Part shown: positions 6,661-14,947 of the stretch, in pieces
How the letters are laid out: each line of letters opens with the position of its first letter
Position numbering within the stretch: the stretch's first letter is position 1
NCBI GenBank assembly: GCA_964425755.1
Contig: CAYRNY010000016.1
Span: 81,266-145,265, forward strand
Direction of reading: 5' to 3'
Source of the DNA: CAYRNY01 sp964425755
GTDB lineage: Bacteria; Chloroflexota; Anaerolineae; Aggregatilineales; Aggregatilineaceae
DNA length: 64,000 nt
The notes under the pieces: model-generated
Database searches by the model: none
What the model saw: only the letters and a program-made list of their open reading frames with translations
What the model was told of the DNA's origin: nothing
Position numbers and translations under genes: made by a program

Positions 6661-9438
6661 TTACCACGCCGGGACCACCGCGGCCCTGCCACCGGTCGTG
6701 ATCACGAACTGCGGCAGCCAGGCGATGCCGAACACGGTCACGTAGATATCCTTCTTGTACGGCTTGATCGCGTACTCCTCGACCGTGTTGGCGATGCGGC
6801 CCCACTTGCGGTCGATGCGCGCCAGTTCGTGCTCCATCTCCATCTGCGTTTCCTGGAGTTCGGCTTCCGTCTCCTGGATCACCAGTTCGGCCTGTGCCAT
6901 CTGCCCGTGCGCCTCCTGGCGATAGCGCCGCGACCGGCTCACGCGGGAGAGCGTGTACGTCGTGCGGCCACGCAACAGGCTTAGTGCCGCCTCGCCCGCC
7001 GTGAACATCTCTTCGTTGCGCAGCGTCTGGGCTTGCTGCTGCTCCGCCCTGTAATCGTGTATGGCACGCCGCAGCCGCGCCTCCAGCCGGTCGAGCCGGT
7101 CATCATACTTCAACACGACTTTGTCGACTTCGTCGTCACGCGCCTGCCGCGCGATCTGGTGCGCCTGCACCAGAAAATCGCGCTCTGACATCCCCGGCTC
7201 GCCGTAGAGACCGAGGTCCGGGTTATGCGGGATCACGAGGGCGGTGTTGTTGTAGATGTAGTCGACCAGCCCGCGCTTGAGCTGGGCCAGGCGCTTTGAG
7301 TCGCTCATGCCCGGCGCGAGGTCGCCGTACAGCACACCGGCGCGGTCCGGCGGACCTTCAAGCTCGCGCGGGTCAATGTACGCCGCTTCGTGTTCGTCCC
7401 AATGCAACAATCCGGCGCGGGGCACGTCCGGCACCTGGTAAGCGAACTGCCGCACAGCCGAAACGTTGCTCTTGCGATCGTTGAACCGCACTTCCGCCTG
7501 TGCCAACAGCACCGGCATATAGGCCAGGCGCGTGTCGCCCAGGTCGTCGGGACGCATCCCGGTGCGGTTCACCCACTCGCCGATCGCGCGGTTCGCCGAC
7601 CGGCGCGGCGACAGGAAGAACTGCGCGATCGAGGACGACAGCGGCGGCGGCGTATCCGAGTAGTCTGGCGGCAGCGGCGGCCCGTCGCCTTGCGGCGGGC
7701 GTCCCGGCAGCGTATAGCCCGTATTGCGCGCCGGTGGCTGCGGCCCGGATTGGTAAGTGCGGTCATCGGGCAGCGCGCGCTGCGTCTCCTGGTACCAGCG
7801 CTCGCTCTGAGACGCCTCGTCGGGCACGGCAGGATCAAATTCCGGCGGGCGCGGTGGCGGCTGGCTGGCCGAGGCCGGCGACTCGTCGCGCGGCATCTCC
7901 GGCAGCGTGTCCGGCAACGGTGTCGATTCCGGCGGGCGTGGCGGTTCGGGCAGCGTATCGGGCTGCGGGGTGCGTTCGTGCGGATGCTGCTGGCGGTACG
8001 TCGGGTAGTATGGGTGATCGCGCTGATCGGCCATCAGTATACGGACCTGCTGGCGCGTCAGCGGCCCGCGTAGGTAGCTCATCGCCCAACGGGTGTGGAT
8101 GGGCACGGGGCCGACCCGGTCGTGCACGTTGTGCATCACGAACACGCGCGGCGCGATGGTGCTGAGCAGGCGGTCCACATCCCTGATGCTAAGCTGGTTG
8201 TCCACCGTCGCGACGGTTTGCAGCCCGTCCAGCACCTTATTTTTGTCGTTCTCGGTTTGCAGCTTGCCGATGAACCACGTCCCCGCGTTCGCCAGGCCTT
8301 TATAATCGATATCGCCCGGGTTCTGCGTGGCGAGCACCAGCCCTAACCCGAACGCGCGCGCCTGTTTCAGCAGGCGCAGGATCGGCTCCTTGCTGGGCGG
8401 ATTGTACGGGTGCGGCGGGAAGTAGCCGAACACCTCGTCAAAATACATCAACGCGCGCAGGCTGGTCGTGCCGCTGAGCGCGCGCATCCACGCGAGCATA
8501 TTTTCGAGCAGCAGCGTGACGATGAACATGCGCTCGGCTTCGCTGAGGTGCGCGATGTAAAAGATGCTCACACGCGGTTTGCCTTCAGGCGTGTAGAGCA
8601 GGCTCTGGATGTCCAGCGGCTCGCCTTGAATCCAGCTCTGGAAGCTGGGCGAGGCGATGATATTGTTCAGCTCCATTGCCAGCTTGAAGCGGTCTTTTTC
8701 CGGGAAGAACGTGTCGATGTCGAACACGCCCAGCTTGGCAAACGGGGGCTTCTGCACCTGGATGATCACGTCTTCCAGCGTCAGGTCTTGCCCCTGCCGC
8801 CACGCGTGCTCGAAGATGTTGCTGATCAGCACGTGCTCGCGGTCGCGCACCGGCTCGACGTTGCGCCCGACCAGCGCGAGCAGCGCGGTCGTGATGCCGC
8901 TGATGCGCTCGCGGTGAAACTCGTCGTCGCCCGGCAGCCAGCCGCCGCGCGGGGCCTGCATCGCGTCAAGGATGCTCACCGGCAGCCCGGCATCCGAACC
9001 GGGCGTGTAGATGCTGAAGCGTGCCTTGTTCTTGAAGCTCGCGATGCGCTGCCCGCTGATGTGCCAGCTTGCCAGGCCATCACGCCACTTCTGCGCGACA
9101 TCGGCGGCGTACAGATCCACCTCCAGCCCGGCGCGACGCGCATCGGCCACGTTCACCCAGGGCTCGAAATCCTCCGGGCGCAGGTCGGGGAACGCGAGCA
9201 GCAGGTTGGTGATGTCGCCTTTGGGATCGATCACGATCGCGGGGATCTCGTCCAGTGCCGCTTCTTCCAGCAGCGAGATGCACAACCCGGTCTTGCCGCT
9301 GCCGGTCATGCCGACCACGACGGCATGCGTCGTCAGGTCGCGCGAATCGTAATACACCACCTCGTCCGACAGGCGGTGTGTGGCCGGGTCGTAGCGGCGA
9401 CCCAGGTAGAATGTTGTTGGGGCCTCAATGAAGGGCAT
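6661..9438 (-). CDS. HerA/FtsK-like P-loop ATPase with Pro-rich linker and coiled coil
   Basis: A 925-aa protein. The N-terminal ATPase of the HerA/VirD4/TraC type has Walker A GMTGSGKT (residues 43-50), IVIDPKGD shortly after, and Walker B-like MYFDEVFGYFP near residue 335, followed by the LATQNPGDIDYKGL segment typical of DUF853/HerA ATPases. Residues of about 480-600 are a low-complexity Pro-rich linker. The C-terminal third is helical, with a strongly charged coiled coil close to the end. Proteins of this layout are common in Chloroflexota and are annotated only as ATP-binding proteins; DNA or polypeptide pumping is inferred from the fold. No NurA nuclease or conjugation gene is adjacent. 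The next minus-strand gene lies 126 bp upstream. Confidence 0.85.
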   Translation of the reverse strand: MPFIEAPTTFYLGRRYDPATHRLSDEVVYYDSRDLTTHAVVVGMTGSGKTGLCISLLEEAALDEIPAIVIDPKGDITNLLLAFPDLRPEDFEPWVNVADARRAGLEVDLYAADVAQKWRDGLASWHISGQRIASFKNKARFSIYTPGSDAGLPVSILDAMQAPRGGWLPGDDEFHRERISGITTALLALVGRNVEPVRDREHVLISNIFEHAWRQGQDLTLEDVIIQVQKPPFAKLGVFDIDTFFPEKDRFKLAMELNNIIASPSFQSWIQGEPLDIQSLLYTPEGKPRVSIFYIAHLSEAERMFIVTLLLENMLAWMRALSGTTSLRALMYFDEVFGYFPPHPYNPPSKEPILRLLKQARAFGLGLVLATQNPGDIDYKGLANAGTWFIGKLQTENDKNKVLDGLQTVATVDNQLSIRDVDRLLSTIAPRVFVMHNVHDRVGPVPIHTRWAMSYLRGPLTRQQVRILMADQRDHPYYPTYRQQHPHERTPQPDTLPEPPRPPESTPLPDTLPEMPRDESPASASQPPPRPPEFDPAVPDEASQSERWYQETQRALPDDRTYQSGPQPPARNTGYTLPGRPPQGDGPPLPPDYSDTPPPLSSSIAQFFLSPRRSANRAIGEWVNRTGMRPDDLGDTRLAYMPVLLAQAEVRFNDRKSNVSAVRQFAYQVPDVPRAGLLHWDEHEAAYIDPRELEGPPDRAGVLYGDLAPGMSDSKRLAQLKRGLVDYIYNNTALVIPHNPDLGLYGEPGMSERDFLVQAHQIARQARDDEVDKVVLKYDDRLDRLEARLRRAIHDYRAEQQQAQTLRNEEMFTAGEAALSLLRGRTTYTLSRVSRSRRYRQEAHGQMAQAELVIQETEAELQETQMEMEHELARIDRKWGRIANTVEEYAIKPYKKDIYVTVFGIAWLPQFVITTGGRAAVVPAW

Positions 9439-9564
9439 ACGGAACCTGCCTTTAGTCTCTCATCTGGGAATGCTATCCGGTCCGAACGAAACACTTTTAT
9501 CTTAGCACAAACTTTCTATTTTGCGGAACGTCTTTGCACCGCCACACCGCCGCGCCCGCACGGC

Positions 9565-10323
9565 TCACACCGCGTCGTAGTTGTAGAAGCCGTGCCCGGT
9601 CTTTTTGCCCAACTGGCCCGCGAAGACCTTCTGGCGCAACAGCGGCGCGGGGCAGTAACGCGCCTCGCCCCGGAAGCGCTGCAACGCCTCCAGCGTGCTG
9701 GTGACGACATCCAGCCCGATCTCGTCGGCCCACGCCAGCAGCCCGCGCGGGTACCCCATGCCGTCACGCATCGCGCTGTCCACATCTTCCGGTGCGAGGT
9801 CGTTGGCGACCATGGTATGCACGGCCTGGTTGATCAGGCTGCACACCAGGCGCGGACGCACCAACCCCGGCGCGTCCGGCACGCGCACCACGCCAAAACC
9901 GAGTTCTTCCCAAAAACGACGCGCGCGCGCGACCATCTCGAACTCGGTCTGCAGCGCGGGCGCGAACTCCGCCAGCCCCGTCGGCGCGATCGGCGGCAGC
10001 AGGCCATAGCCGACGACACGCCCCGGGTTCTCGGTCCAACTGGCGATCTCCGTCGCGCTGGCGGCGAGCGCGCTCACCAGCAGCAGCGCATTATCCGGCA
10101 GGTTGCCCTCAACGCCCGCGACCAGCCATTCTTTGCCCGCCAGCGAATCGTTGAGGCTCTCGATCGCGACCTGGCAGCGCAGCGCTGCCCGGACCATGCG
10201 GTCCAGCACCTCCTGGTCTTCGAGTTCGTCCGCGATGAACAGGTCAACCTTGTGATTCCGCGCCCGGCACAGCCCGGCGAGCGTGTCTACAAACGGCGTT
10301 TCGCCCACAATCAATACGCGCAT
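9565..10323 (-). CDS. 3-hydroxyacyl-CoA dehydrogenase-like protein with a shortened N-terminus
   Basis: A 252-aa protein in the same family as the gene at 11063-11920. The C-terminal domain is clear: PGLVRPRLVCSLINQAV, then EDVDSAMRDGMGYPRGLLAWADEIG and GKKTGHGFYNYD, the signature end of 3-hydroxyacyl-CoA dehydrogenases. The NAD-binding half is abbreviated: the start MRVLIVGETPFVDTLA keeps the first strand, but the classical GxGxxG is GETPFV, so normal NAD binding is doubtful. It could be a non-catalytic or altered-specificity paralogue. Its neighbours on the same strand are msrA and the complete homologue; no enoyl-CoA hydratase or thiolase is present. Confidence 0.82.
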   Translation of the reverse strand: MRVLIVGETPFVDTLAGLCRARNHKVDLFIADELEDQEVLDRMVRAALRCQVAIESLNDSLAGKEWLVAGVEGNLPDNALLLVSALAASATEIASWTENPGRVVGYGLLPPIAPTGLAEFAPALQTEFEMVARARRFWEELGFGVVRVPDAPGLVRPRLVCSLINQAVHTMVANDLAPEDVDSAMRDGMGYPRGLLAWADEIGLDVVTSTLEALQRFRGEARYCPAPLLRQKVFAGQLGKKTGHGFYNYDAV

Positions 10324-10430
10324 GGAGTCTGGTTGTCGTCCTTATCCCGGCAGGTGAGGCATGGGGCGAGGATGGTGGGGCGCACCGGGATACGCCCCTG
10401 AATCTGTGCTCGGAACGTGCCCGTTAACAC

Positions 10431-10967
10431 TCACGCCTTCAACCGGTCAATGTACATCTTACGAAACTTCGCCACCTTCGGCGCGATCACAAACTGGCAG
10501 TAACCCTGCTGCGGGTTGCGCCGGAAATACTGCTGGTGATAGTCCTCCGCCGGGTAGAATTGCGCCAGCGGCGTGACCTCGGTCACGATCGGGTCGGGCC
10601 ACAGCTTCGCCGCGTCGAGCGCCGCGATCTTGGCTTGCGCGACCTGGCGCTGCTGCTCGTCGTGGTAGAAGATCGCCGAGCGGTACTGCGTGCCCACGTC
10701 CGCACCCTGGCGGTTCAGGGTCGTGGGATCGTGGATCGTGAAGAACACGTCCAGCAGATCGTCAAACGTCACCACGTCCGGATCGTAGGTGATCTGCACG
10801 ACTTCCGCGTGCCCGGTCGTGCCGCTGCACACCAGCTCGTAGCTCGGGTTCTCCACGCTGCCGCCCGCATAACCGGACACCACCGCCTCGACACCCTGCA
10901 ACTGTTCGTAAACCGCTTCGAGACACCAAAAACACCCGCCGCCCAACGTCGCTTGTTCCGTCGCCAT
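10431..10967 (-). CDS. msrA: Peptide-methionine (S)-S-oxide reductase
   Basis: A 178-aa MsrA. The catalytic GCFWC motif is at residues 11-15 with Cys12 as nucleophile, followed by GYAGG, GHAEVVQITYDP, FFTIHDPTTLNRQGADVGTQYRS and a complete C-terminus, all diagnostic. It reduces methionine-S-sulfoxide in free or protein-bound form with thioredoxin as electron donor, in the cytoplasm. The ATG at 10967 is chosen over an in-frame upstream ATG because it begins directly before the family core (TEQATLGGGCFWC). No MsrB domain is fused or adjacent. It lies between two dehydrogenase-like genes on the same strand, 95-107 bp from each, so co-transcription is possible but not shown. Confidence 0.96.
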   Translation of the reverse strand: MATEQATLGGGCFWCLEAVYEQLQGVEAVVSGYAGGSVENPSYELVCSGTTGHAEVVQITYDPDVVTFDDLLDVFFTIHDPTTLNRQGADVGTQYRSAIFYHDEQQRQVAQAKIAALDAAKLWPDPIVTEVTPLAQFYPAEDYHQQYFRRNPQQGYCQFVIAPKVAKFRKMYIDRLKA

Positions 10968-11062
10968 GATGTTATCCTCCACCGTCCAATCAGGCCCCAC
11001 CGTGGTATAGCGTGTTGTTGCAGAATATAGCAGGTTCGGCGGCGGCATGCGCCCCGGATGGC

Positions 11063-11920
11063 TCAGGTAGCGGCCTCGCCGTCCGGATGGAACCCGGCAC
11101 GCGTCGCACCATCACCGCCCAACCCGGCCTCGACCATGCGCGCCAGCCGGGGATGGGGGCGGTACGGCGCGGCGTGGAACGTCGCTTCGTAGATCGCGCG
11201 TGTCACGGCGAAGACCGCCTCCGCACCCAGAAAATCGATCTGGCGGAACGGCCCGCGTGTGAAGCCTGCCGCTTCCATCAAGCGATCGATCGTCTGCGGG
11301 TCCAGATTGCCCTCGTCCAGCAACGCCAGCGCCTCGCCATAGTAAGCCTGCGCGATGCGGTTGGTGACCAGCCCCGGCGAATCCTGCACGACCAGCGGCG
11401 TCTTGTTCATGCTGCGCACCAGGTCGACAACTTCGTCGAGCAGTTCCTGCCGCGTGGCCGGCCCGCGCACGACCTCGACCACGCCGGACATATACGCGGG
11501 GCGGCAGAAATGCAGGCCCAGCACGCGGTCGGGCAGGCGCGAGGCCCCGGCCAGCCGTGCCAGCGCGTGGCGGCTGGTCGTCAGTGCCAGGATGGTATTC
11601 GGGCGCACGACGCCATCCAACGCGCGCAGCAATTCCTGCTTGGTGCCCAGCTCGTCCGGGATCGCTTCGATCACGATGTCGGCGTGCGCGCAGCGTGCCA
11701 GGTCGGTCGTCAGCGTGAAGACACGCTTGGCCCGTCGCGCGACAAGGCGGTCGATGTGCTGCTCGCGGGCGGCGCGGTCAAGGCCCCGGCTGATCCGCGC
11801 CAGCGCCCGGCGCAGCGTCTTCGCGTCGGTATCGAGCAATGTGATGGCGTGATCGCCCACCGCGACCGCCTGCGCGATCTCGGTGCCGTTGGCACCTAAG
11901 CCCACGATCACGATGTGCAT
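11063..11920 (-). CDS. 3-hydroxyacyl-CoA dehydrogenase family protein
   Basis: A 285-aa protein with both standard domains. The N-terminal Rossmann fold begins IVIVGLGANGTEIAQA, a GxGxxG variant, and contains DIVIEAIPDELGTKQELL and the GLHFCRPAYM segment that follows the active-site loop. The C-terminal 3HCDH domain has DSPGLVTNRIAQAYYGEAL and RLMEAAGFTRGPFRQIDFLG. The family oxidises 3-hydroxyacyl-CoA with NAD in beta-oxidation or butyrate-type pathways. Here PVPL.H is replaced by GLHFC.PAYM, so the substrate may be non-standard. The ATG at 11920 starts directly at the first beta strand; an in-frame ATG 66 bp upstream would add an unlikely extension. Confidence 0.88.
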   Translation of the reverse strand: MHIVIVGLGANGTEIAQAVAVGDHAITLLDTDAKTLRRALARISRGLDRAAREQHIDRLVARRAKRVFTLTTDLARCAHADIVIEAIPDELGTKQELLRALDGVVRPNTILALTTSRHALARLAGASRLPDRVLGLHFCRPAYMSGVVEVVRGPATRQELLDEVVDLVRSMNKTPLVVQDSPGLVTNRIAQAYYGEALALLDEGNLDPQTIDRLMEAAGFTRGPFRQIDFLGAEAVFAVTRAIYEATFHAAPYRPHPRLARMVEAGLGGDGATRAGFHPDGEAAT

Positions 11921-12130
11921 GATCGCTCCCGTCTGTGGCGAAAGAACCCTGCCTTTAACTGTATTGAAAAGTCCCACGCGTGGCAAGCAACTGCACCCAT
12001 TTCAACTACGCGAAAATTGGTGCTATGATCTGATCATAAGGATCCGATCACATCCGCAGCAGGTGCGCATTGGTGCCGGTGTCCGGCTGCGCCGATCCGC
12101 ACCGCGCCGCCATCAAGGGACAAACCCGCC

Positions 12131-12796
12131 ATGTTTAACCAGCCAAATTTCGAAATCCTGCGCGAGCGTATGGTGCGCGAGCAGCTCGCCGGGCGCGACA
12201 TCACCGATCCGCGCGTGCTGAACGCGATGCGCCGCGTGCCGCGTCACCGGTATGTGCCGCCGCAGATGCAGGACCAGGCGTACAGCGACGCACCGCTGCC
12301 GATCGGGAACGACCAGACGATCTCGCAGCCGTACATCGTCGCGTACATGACCCAGGCGCTAGAGCTGTCACCTGATGACGTGGTACTGGAGATCGGCACC
12401 GGGTCGGGCTACCAAACGGCGGTGTTGTGCGAGATCGCGCGGTTTGTGTATTCCCTGGAGCGTTACCCGGACCTGGCCGAGCGCGCGGCGAACATTCTCG
12501 ACCAACTGGGATATGACAACGTCGAAATTCACACCGGCGACGGGAGCCAGGGCCTGCCGGACATGGCCCCATTTGACGCGATCATCGTCACCGCCGCCGC
12601 CCCGGCGATCCCCGGCCCGCTGCGCGCCCAACTCGCAGACGGGGGACGGCTCGTGCTGCCGGTCGGCAGCCGCTTCCAGCAGATGCTGCAGCGCGTGCGG
12701 CGGGATGGCGATTCGTGGCGTGTCGAAAACCTGCTGCCGGTGATGTTTGTGCCGCTGTACGGGCAGCACGGCTTCCAGCCACCGGACAACCCCTGA
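12131..12796 (+). CDS. pcm: Protein-L-isoaspartate O-methyltransferase
   Basis: A 221-aa PCMT. The N-terminus MVREQLAGRDITDPRVL and the following MRRVPRH, with IGNDQTISQPYIVAYM, are signature segments of the family. The SAM site VLEIGTGSGYQTAVL follows. The enzyme methylates isoaspartyl residues in aged proteins to start their repair, in the cytoplasm. It is single-domain and full length. The gene is about 210 bp from its divergent upstream neighbour and converges with a methyltransferase gene, the two being separated by a hairpin. Confidence 0.95.
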   Translation: MFNQPNFEILRERMVREQLAGRDITDPRVLNAMRRVPRHRYVPPQMQDQAYSDAPLPIGNDQTISQPYIVAYMTQALELSPDDVVLEIGTGSGYQTAVLCEIARFVYSLERYPDLAERAANILDQLGYDNVEIHTGDGSQGLPDMAPFDAIIVTAAAPAIPGPLRAQLADGGRLVLPVGSRFQQMLQRVRRDGDSWRVENLLPVMFVPLYGQHGFQPPDNP

Positions 12797-12842
12797 GCCT
12801 GTGACGGCGCGATTCTCCGCGCCTGCCCCCGAAAAACGAACA

Positions 12843-12864
12843 CACCCGGCCTCTACTCCGGGTG
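12843..12864. terminator. Hairpin between convergent pcm and methyltransferase genes
   Basis: Perfect 7-bp stem CACCCGG (12843-12849) with CCGGGTG (12858-12864). An A-rich stretch (12832-12836) lies just to its left, which would be a short T tract for the minus-strand gene. Confidence 0.5.
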
Positions 12865-12916
12865 CGGCTTTGAACGCAGCAGACAAGGCGCGTGATGCGC
12901 GCCCCTGCCCGTACGA

Positions 12917-13795
12917 TCAGGCGTGATTATTCAGCCGCGCCAGGTACTCCCGCGCGAACCCGCCGCGCTCCGTCGCGACCAGGACGCCCGCCAGCTTGTG
13001 CACGCGCAGCTCGCCATCGCGCCGGATCAGGCGCTGGATCTGCGTTTCGATCACTTCCATGAACGCTTCCCAGCTTATGCCGTCCGGTAGTTGGGGGGCG
13101 CGTAGATCGCGCGTGCTGTCGAGATACGCGACCGCCGGCTCGACCGCCGGGAAGTGCAGCGCGCTCGGCACGTCATAACGCGCCACCGCGCGAAAGTGCC
13201 GCGCAAGCTGCCGCACCCCGTTCTCCAACGTGAAGCGGTTGTGCGCCGGGATGAACTGCTGGCGCGGATAGCCCAACAGCGTGCAGGCGCGCCGTGCGAT
13301 CGTGTCGAATTCTGCCATCGACACGGCGCTGTTCGTCGCCGTGACCAGGCACCCTTCGGGACGCAGCACGCGTTTGATCTCTTCCAGCGCGCCGGGGATG
13401 TCCGGCACGTGATACAGCATGTGGTTCGCCAGCACCACGTCAAATGTCGCGCTGGCAAAGGGCAAATGTTGCGCGTCCAGCAGCGCGACATGCGCCACCC
13501 CGTCCGAATGGTCGCGCGCCTGCCGCAGCATCCCCAACGACACATCCCCGGCAATGAGCGGCCCGTCCGGTGCGCGCTCGCGAATCAGGTCAAAATAGTT
13601 TCCCGTCCCGGTACCGATATCGAGCACGCGCTCGTCGCCGCGCCAGGCCAGCTTATCCAGCACCCACTCCGGGAAATTGATGGGCGGGTGCGTGTATTCC
13701 TGGTGCGTGCGGATCCGCACGGCGAGATGTTCATCTGTCGCGTAGGCCGTCCGGGCCAATACATCGGGATCGGTTGAGGACTCTGTTTTGCTCAT
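12917..13795 (-). CDS. Class I SAM-dependent methyltransferase
   Basis: A 292-aa protein with a Methyltransf_11/25-type core: motif I VLDIGTGTGNYFDLI, motif II DVSLGMLRQAR, motif III LLDAQHLPFASATFDVVLANHMLYHVPD and motif IV EIKRVLRPEGCLV. These are hallmark motifs of small-molecule methyltransferases, related to UbiE and bacteriochlorophyll-type enzymes, but the substrate cannot be inferred. The ATG at 13795 gives the usual length; an in-frame upstream ATG would add 53 residues of unlikely composition. No biosynthetic neighbours point to a pathway. Confidence 0.88.
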   Translation of the reverse strand: MSKTESSTDPDVLARTAYATDEHLAVRIRTHQEYTHPPINFPEWVLDKLAWRGDERVLDIGTGTGNYFDLIRERAPDGPLIAGDVSLGMLRQARDHSDGVAHVALLDAQHLPFASATFDVVLANHMLYHVPDIPGALEEIKRVLRPEGCLVTATNSAVSMAEFDTIARRACTLLGYPRQQFIPAHNRFTLENGVRQLARHFRAVARYDVPSALHFPAVEPAVAYLDSTRDLRAPQLPDGISWEAFMEVIETQIQRLIRRDGELRVHKLAGVLVATERGGFAREYLARLNNHA

Positions 13796-14140
13796 ATGCC
13801 AGTTTTCCACAGTTGTAATTGGCCGGGACCGACCAGCGTCACTAGCAAAGTGTACCCCCGTCGAACAAGGCACCACTCGCTGAGCGGTTCTTTGGCATCC
13901 AGGTTTGTGCCACCCGGCAAGCGGATGGTGAAATGGGCGCTGCCGCCCGGCCACATGGTAAACTAGTCGTAGTGTAGCATGACAGCCCGTGCTTATACCA
14001 GTGCACGCGTGTTTTTGGGATCGTTTTCACGTTTGAGAGGGCTACGCCATGCCACCGGCGACCTGCACGGCAATGTGACAGCACGGCGACCGGTCACGCG
14101 CACTATCTCTACACACGATTTTGCTGAGGAGAATCACCCA
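13796..14140. other. Intergenic region between divergent methyltransferase and sirtuin genes
   Basis: 345 bp without a supportable gene. It must hold the promoters of both flanking genes, but no clear -35/-10 pair stands out. The only firm signal is the ribosome binding site GAGGAG at 14126-14131, about 9 nt before the sirtuin ATG. Short open frames here have no recognisable features. Confidence 0.6.
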
Positions 14141-14947
14141 ATGTCTGACGGCACGGATTGGCAGGTTTCGGACGGCGCGATCACGGCAGCGGCGCGTGTG
14201 ATCCGCCAGAGCGCCGCCCTGGTCGTGCTGACCGGGGCCGGCATCTCGAAGGAAAGCGGGATCCCGACATTTCGCGATGCGCAGGAAGGGCTATGGGCGC
14301 AGTTCGACCCGACCGAACTCGCCACGCCGCGCGCGTTCCGGCGCAACCCCAAGCGTGTCTGGGACTGGTACAGCTACCGCCGCACGCTGCTGTCCGAGGC
14401 AGAACCAAACCCCGGCCACCGCGCGATCGCGCAGTTGGAGCACGTGCTGGGGCGCAGCGTACCCGTGATCACGCAGAACGTCGACGGGCTACACCGCAAA
14501 GCAGGCAGCACGGATGTCCTGCCCGTGCATGGCGACATCACGCGCAACAAGTGCTTTGCCAACTGCCGGGGCAACCCCACGCTGATCGACATCAGCACGC
14601 TGGAATGGGACGCCGACGCGGGGCCGCCGCGCTGCCCGCACTGCGGCGCGTATGTGCGGCCTGACGTGGTCTGGTTCGAGGAGATGCTGCCCCCCGGCCT
14701 GCTGGAACGCGCGCTGGCGCTCGCCGCGTCCGCCGACGTGATGCTGGTGGTCGGCACGTCGGGCGTGGTGCAGCCCGTCGCCAGCTTTCCTTACGTGGCG
14801 CGCGACAACGGCGCGACCGTGATCGAGGTCAACCCCGACCGCACGCCGATCACCGCGCTGGCACGCTACCACCTCGCGGGGCCGTCCGGCGTAGTGCTGC
14901 CGCGCCTGGTCTCCGCGATCGCGCAGGAGGGCGCTTCGGAATCATGA
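14141..14947 (+). CDS. cobB: NAD-dependent protein deacylase, sirtuin family (SIRT5/CobB-like)
   Basis: A 268-aa SIR2 enzyme. It has the NAD site GAGISKESGIPTFRD (32-46), TQNVDG (111-116), the catalytic His130 in PVHGDI and a zinc site with Cys138, Cys142, Cys165 and Cys168. Tyr77 and Arg80 (in YSYRR) form the Y-x-x-R pair that in SIRT5 and E. coli CobB binds succinyl or malonyl groups, so this is probably a desuccinylase/demalonylase as well as a deacetylase. The start at 14141 follows a GAGGAG ribosome site. The next gene overlaps its stop (ATGA), suggesting coupling. Confidence 0.93.
   Translation: MSDGTDWQVSDGAITAAARVIRQSAALVVLTGAGISKESGIPTFRDAQEGLWAQFDPTELATPRAFRRNPKRVWDWYSYRRTLLSEAEPNPGHRAIAQLEHVLGRSVPVITQNVDGLHRKAGSTDVLPVHGDITRNKCFANCRGNPTLIDISTLEWDADAGPPRCPHCGAYVRPDVVWFEEMLPPGLLERALALAASADVMLVVGTSGVVQPVASFPYVARDNGATVIEVNPDRTPITALARYHLAGPSGVVLPRLVSAIAQEGASES

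Noticed and set aside
8410..10401. A 663-codon plus-strand open frame across the HerA-like and dehydrogenase genes
   Set aside because: It spans two convincing minus-strand genes and an intergenic region, has no ribosome site and shows Arg/His-rich shadow composition.
13842..14084. An 80-aa minus-strand frame in the gap before the sirtuin gene
   Set aside because: No ribosome site, no recognisable features and atypical composition.
6661..14947. A Sir2-HerA antiphage defence pair
   Set aside because: A HerA-like ATPase and a sirtuin both occur, but they lie 4.7 kb apart on opposite strands with unrelated genes between. The sirtuin is a CobB-type deacylase with full zinc site, not the defence type.
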